A stretch of DNA of 64,000 nucleotides from Gammaproteobacteria bacterium (lineage in GTDB: Bacteria > Pseudomonadota > Gammaproteobacteria > Pseudomonadales > Pseudohongiellaceae), in NCBI GenBank assembly GCA_018661465.1, contig JABJIC010000008.1, positions 1-64,000 on the forward strand. Direction: 5' to 3'. Positions 60,894 to 64,000 of the stretch are shown here, in pieces. Each line of letters begins with the position of its first letter. Within the stretch, counting starts at the first letter, position 1. The notes under the pieces were generated by a model. That model searched no databases, was not told the origin of the DNA, and saw nothing but the letters and a program-made list of their open reading frames with translations. A program made the position numbers and the translations under genes.

Positions 60894-61715
60894 TTAAGGC
60901 ACTGCTTTCATTGCTGCTTGATTCAGAACTGCTCGGTTCTCATTACTGGGAGGCGGTTCTGAGTCACCGAAAATTGCTCTTATCCAATGTCCATCTGTGG
61001 GATTGGGAAATAATATAAAGCGTTTGCCAAATTCTTCTCTGTCTTCTTCCATTAGCGCCATTCTTTGCTCTATGTCAGTAGAGTAATAACGACGGGAAAA
61101 ATCGTTTAGATTGTCTCCGAGATAAACCACTATTTCAAAATTTTCGGCGATGGCTTGTTGTGTGGGTTCCTTATTCGAACTTCCTCGGAGCACAGTGAGA
61201 TGCTCTTCGTCTGCAAAAGGGAACCCAGCGCTTTGCAAATTAGACAGCGCATATTCGGCAGTCCTCTCTCCTTGATCACGGTTGGTAACAAAAAATACTT
61301 CTACATTATTCTGCTGGCAGAACTCCAAAAATTCCATGGCGCCCGGACTAACTAATGCTCTGTTTTCAGGAATGAATTCATCCCAGATACCATCATCGAA
61401 AAAGTCTTGATGCTGGCCGACTAATCTGGACCAATATTCATTGGCCAGAAGTACAGTTTCATCGACATCACTTACAACCGCCAAAGGTTTAGATGTTGAG
61501 TCCCGCTGGAGCAATGCCAATTCAACCCTGCTACGGGCAAGGTTAAATCCCTGGTGGTAGAGTGCGCGATATTCCGCTGCTGTTTGTTTCCAGGCCAGGG
61601 CAAAAGCAAGATTGTTCTGATTTTCTGAAGGCCCGCCCGCACATGCTGTCAGCATGCTTACTAGGCACATTGCTAGCAGCTTGCGTAGGTATAATTTTGT
61701 ATCGTGAATAGTCAT
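60894..61715 (-). CDS. HAD-superfamily acid phosphatase lipoprotein, e(P4)/class C type
   Basis: The 273-residue precursor has a lipoprotein signal with lipobox LTAC (cysteine ~25). The HAD motifs are intact: VVSDVDETVLLANEYW (motif I), FFVTNRDQGERT (II), the lysine in RGSSNKEPT (III) and VYLGDNLNDF (IV). Class C phosphatases such as H. influenzae e(P4) dephosphorylate nucleotide monophosphates and NMN at the outer membrane. It is divergent from an exported SurE nucleotidase across 150 bases, suggesting a shared role in extracellular nucleotide or phosphate scavenging. Confidence 0.9.
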   Translation of the reverse strand: MTIHDTKLYLRKLLAMCLVSMLTACAGGPSENQNNLAFALAWKQTAAEYRALYHQGFNLARSRVELALLQRDSTSKPLAVVSDVDETVLLANEYWSRLVGQHQDFFDDGIWDEFIPENRALVSPGAMEFLEFCQQNNVEVFFVTNRDQGERTAEYALSNLQSAGFPFADEEHLTVLRGSSNKEPTQQAIAENFEIVVYLGDNLNDFSRRYYSTDIEQRMALMEEDREEFGKRFILFPNPTDGHWIRAIFGDSEPPPSNENRAVLNQAAMKAVP

Positions 61716-61866
61716 TGTCTTAGCTCACAAGAAAGTCGATGCAAAGATTAACACAGCGGTGCTGAAAATGGATTTAGAACCGCCTTTGCTATATTGTTCA
61801 AGGGCATAGAAGAGTAAATATTTGTCTCTTTAATACTTGGTAGAAGAACTGGAGTGCTGGGAAATT

Positions 61867-62727
61867 ATGAAATTGAATTCTTACAAACATTATTGGACAC
61901 GCAAGCTTTTTCTGGCTTTCCTGAGTACCGTGCTTCTGCTTCTCAATACTGGCGTTGTAGCTCAAGAAAACTTTCGAATTCTGCTGTCCAATGATGATGG
62001 CATTGAGTCTCCTCTTCTTCACGCGTTGCAAAGAGAGCTTGCTGCTTTGCCTGACGTCGAAGTCATCGTCTCCGCACCGAATGTTAATCAATCTGGAAGT
62101 AGCCAGTCATCAACAGCCTCACTGAATGTCGAGCGCTATTCCCTCAATGGAAGTTTCTTCGGCCATGCCGTTCATGGCCGGCCCGCCGATGCCGTGCGCT
62201 TCGGCATTGTTGAGCTGGGCAAAGATGAAAAGTTTGATCTGGTTGTCTCTGGCATTAACCTCGGTGCCAATGTTGGTGACGTATCCCACGGTTCGGGAAC
62301 AGTCGGCGCCGCCATGGAAGCTGTCTATCAGGGAGTTCCTGGAATTGCGGTTTCACAAGACACCGAGGGTGTGGATACTCGCGCTTCTGCGAAGTTTGCC
62401 GCTGGCATTGTGCAGCAGTTTCGAGAAAGGGGAATGCCGTCAGATACAGTGCTATCAATTAACATCCCCCGGGGTGAACTCAAGGGAGTTTTAGTACGCC
62501 CTATGGGGGACTCCTATCTAAAAACCCTGGCATATCATGCGGGCGAAAAAACCGGCGAGCTCACCTACTATGAGCGAGAGCGAATTATCGCTCAATCCAA
62601 TGACAGTGATTCGGACACTTATGCCTATCAAAACGGGTATATTTCGGTAACGCCTTTAACGTTTGACTGGACAGATTATCAGATGCTGGAAACATTAGAG
62701 TCATGGGATTTGGATTTAGTAGACTAG
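61867..62727 (+). CDS. surE: Exported SurE-type 5'/3'-nucleotidase
   Basis: The ATG at 61867 is preferred; it begins a signal peptide (MKLNSYKHYWTRKLFLAFLS and on to GVVAQ, residue ~32). The mature domain is a full SurE: RILLSNDDGIESPLLHAL (metal-binding DD), SAPNVNQSGSS, HAVHGRPADAVRFGI, DLVVSGINLGANVG and SHGSGTVGAAMEA. Cytoplasmic SurE lacks a signal sequence, so this is a periplasmic or secreted variant. It is divergent from the P4-type acid phosphatase gene. Confidence 0.9.
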   Translation: MKLNSYKHYWTRKLFLAFLSTVLLLLNTGVVAQENFRILLSNDDGIESPLLHALQRELAALPDVEVIVSAPNVNQSGSSQSSTASLNVERYSLNGSFFGHAVHGRPADAVRFGIVELGKDEKFDLVVSGINLGANVGDVSHGSGTVGAAMEAVYQGVPGIAVSQDTEGVDTRASAKFAAGIVQQFRERGMPSDTVLSINIPRGELKGVLVRPMGDSYLKTLAYHAGEKTGELTYYERERIIAQSNDSDSDTYAYQNGYISVTPLTFDWTDYQMLETLESWDLDLVD

Positions 62728-62767
62728 TGACCGCTTGAGAATTAGTAGCACTTGATGGAGAGCATAC

Positions 62768-63247
62768 TTGCTGGAATTTGAGCACATAATACAAGTAAAC
62801 GACCCGACCGATGATGACATTGCCCTGATCTCAAAAGATCAGCTATGGGAAGGGTTGGTCTTTCGTGCGCGACAACCTGGAAAATTTAACGAATCTCTAC
62901 AATGTGAGATCGAGGATGTAGATCATAACGAATTCCTAAGAACCATATCTTCGGGAGAAGCTCAGTTTCACGAGAGAGTATTGCTGTACCCCGATGAAAG
63001 CATTCACACCTCCACTACTGAGGAACTGGAACAAATTAACGCCAGTAGCGTCACTGACATAGAGGAGCCGGAAAGCGGATATCTCTTTGTTCGATTCAGC
63101 TACCGACGAGATCTCGATGAAGATGACGACAGCACCGCGGAGCTTGGAGAACATTTGAAGTCAGCTTATGTACAGATGGATCGGGATGCTATCTCAATGA
63201 TTCGAATGTTGGTTGAGAGCGGACTTTTTGGTCAAGCCATAAACTAA
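62768..63247 (+). CDS. AtaL-like / DUF1857 SRPBCC protein
   Basis: The 159-residue protein starts with TTG, preceded by GGAG eight bases upstream; no ATG gives a complete domain. The sequence (LEFEHIIQVNDPTDDDIALISKDQLWEGLVFRARQP as N-terminal landmark, and a C-terminal helix YVQMDRDAISMIRMLVESG) fits the DUF1857/AtaL-like ligand-binding group. It is cytoplasmic and of unknown ligand. The middle is unusually acidic (DEDDDSTAE). It follows surE on the same strand by 40 bases and may be co-transcribed. Confidence 0.82.
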   Translation: MLEFEHIIQVNDPTDDDIALISKDQLWEGLVFRARQPGKFNESLQCEIEDVDHNEFLRTISSGEAQFHERVLLYPDESIHTSTTEELEQINASSVTDIEEPESGYLFVRFSYRRDLDEDDDSTAELGEHLKSAYVQMDRDAISMIRMLVESGLFGQAIN

Positions 63248-63374
63248 CCGGCTCCCATCCAGGGCGCTACTGAAGTCACTCGGGTTTACCCAAGAAGGAT
63301 TTCTACGTGACCGTTGGCTTGATAACGGCAAGCCCTATGGTGTCAACATTTATGGACTGCTTGCCTCCCAATAG
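63246..63374 (+). pseudogene. C-terminal remnant of a GNAT acetyltransferase
   Basis: The frame ending at the TAG (63372-63374) reads N-R-L-P-S-R-A-L-L-K-S-L-G-F-T-Q-E-G-F-L, then RDRWLDNGKPYGVNIYGLLASQ. This is the typical end of RimJ/RimL-type N-acetyltransferases (N-x-x-S helix, LGFxxEG strand, final YGLL). No start codon or acetyl-CoA-binding loop precedes it, since the frame runs into the DUF1857-like gene. Only about 42 codons remain, so this is gene debris. Confidence 0.7.
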
Positions 63375-63554
63375 GCGGAGAATACGTCCCAGGTCCCAGA
63401 GAAATCGGAGTGGTAACGAACTGCCACCAAGAACAAATTAATTGCTTGTTTTGAAATCAGTTCGTTTCCTGCAGAAATCAACACTCCCTGTGGGCTTTGA
63501 TCGAGCAGCAACTTGGTTTATTCTCTGAATCCCCTTACTGCTTTGGAACAGGAA
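63375..63554. other. Non-coding stretch between remnant and cytochrome gene
   Basis: About 180 bases with no recognisable gene, hairpin or repeat. An open frame from 63513 into the cytochrome gene looks like upstream read-through only. Confidence 0.5.
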
Positions 63555-63887
63555 ATGTATTTAACCGGAATTGCGCGCGTTGCGGCTATTATGATGATGG
63601 GTCTCTTATTCAGTAGTTATTCGTTTGCTGCAGAAGAGGCAAGCTTCGACGCCGCCGCTGCCTATCAGAATAGCTGCTTTGCGTGTCACGGAACCGGTGC
63701 TGCCCACGCCCCGGAAGTGGGCGATGTTATCGAATGGGAAATACGCGCAGAAAAAGGCTTGGATGCTCTGGTTCAAAATACCATCAACGGCCTCAATGGC
63801 GTAATGCCAACCCGTGGCCTCTGCAGGGATTGCAGCGATGAGCAACTGAAAGCGATTGTAGAATTCATGCTGGAGAGCAGTCAGTAA
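63555..63887 (+). CDS. Periplasmic cytochrome c5-like monohaem protein
   Basis: The ATG at 63555 opens a signal peptide (MYLTGIARVAAIMMMGLLFS, cleaved near FAAEE). An upstream start at 63513 would add residues with no signal character. The mature protein carries NSCFACHGTGAAHAPEVGD (CxxCH) and GVMPTRGLCRDCSDEQLKAIVEFML, with the axial methionine in VMPTRG and the CRDC disulfide that marks cytochrome c5. It is a small electron carrier, likely for the respiratory chain. Confidence 0.9.
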   Translation: MYLTGIARVAAIMMMGLLFSSYSFAAEEASFDAAAAYQNSCFACHGTGAAHAPEVGDVIEWEIRAEKGLDALVQNTINGLNGVMPTRGLCRDCSDEQLKAIVEFMLESSQ

Positions 63888-63925
63888 AGCATCCAGCTAA
63901 CAAAATAATAATACGGAGCCCCACC

Positions 63926-64000
63926 ATGTCGAATCCAATAAGCAACAATTCTGCCAGAATCCTGGGGACCTCTGCCCTGTTCTCCTTAATGCTCGCCTGC
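63926..64000 (+). CDS. Start of an exported protein, cut by the window edge
   Basis: ACGGAG (63913-63918) precedes an ATG at 63926. The 25 visible codons read MSNPISNNSARILGTSALFS followed by LMLAC, a signal sequence that may be of lipoprotein type if processing occurs at the final cysteine. The mature part is outside the window, so nothing more can be said. The 38-base gap to the cytochrome c5-like gene suggests a shared transcript. Confidence 0.6.
   Translation, partial: MSNPISNNSARILGTSALFSLMLAC

Overview
The window reads as chromosomal DNA of a free-living, aerobic, Gram-negative gammaproteobacterium. The strongest evidence is the syntenic block zapA - 6S RNA - fau with divergent pepP - ubiH and a separated ubiI-type gene. 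RarA, two ubiquinone hydroxylases, a TonB-dependent receptor, several periplasmic c-type cytochromes, lipobox lipoproteins and perfect CTGT-N8-ACAG LexA boxes agree with this. A marine or aquatic member of the OM60/Pseudohongiella type is my guess from the gene repertoire, but genus cannot be settled from sequence alone. No rRNA, tRNA, insertion sequence, prophage or CRISPR array was seen.

Layout. 1-2060: the GC-rich 3' end of an enolase-superfamily gene, then sparse AT-rich DNA with two orphan small genes and an attC-like inverted repeat. 2064-6433: a Cys-tRNA(Pro) deacylase, a cytochrome c/PQQ dehydrogenase fusion, a glycine-zipper peptide, an M28 peptidase, methyltransferase debris and a secreted SRPBCC protein. 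6542-12608: rarA, a secreted metallo-beta-lactamase-fold hydrolase, a secreted serine hydrolase and a TonB receptor. 12820-19905: a NatAB-like exporter, MscS, a zinc-ribbon membrane protein coupled to a large secreted protein whose metallopeptidase centre is all alanine, and a LysE exporter. 19999-28850: an ABC exporter, a secreted methyltransferase-like protein, and an apparent envelope lipid-trafficking operon (MMPL/RND pump, LolA-like carrier, outer-membrane barrel, TetR regulator). 28877-35670: the ubiI/ubiH/pepP/zapA/6S/fau block, interrupted by a MaoC hydratase and a DUF1499 lipoprotein. 35847-43430: a 30-residue membrane peptide and the SOS mutasome (imuA, imuB, and dnaE2 on the opposite strand), with a LexA box before imuA and another before dnaE2.

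43891-47200: two tandem secreted paralogues of unknown function and a TorF-family porin behind what looks like a sigma-54 promoter with an upstream NtrC-type site. 47444-54000: a glutathione transferase, secreted unknowns, a double-glycine-leader bacteriocin-like peptide overlapping a candidate immunity protein, a threonine-synthase-like enzyme and a cytochrome b561 pair. 54023-64000: an M13 peptidase lipoprotein, a GFA protein, a second ABC-2 exporter, three cytochrome c genes, a divergent pair of secreted nucleotidases (P4-type acid phosphatase and an exported SurE), an AtaL-like protein, an acetyltransferase remnant and the start of a secreted protein.

The parts most worth follow-up are the bacteriocin/immunity pair (50542-51068), the catalytically dead secreted peptidase with a frameshifted signal peptide (16970-19164), the MMPL-LolA-barrel operon (23461-28850), and the NtrC/sigma-54 control region of the TorF porin (47105-47200).
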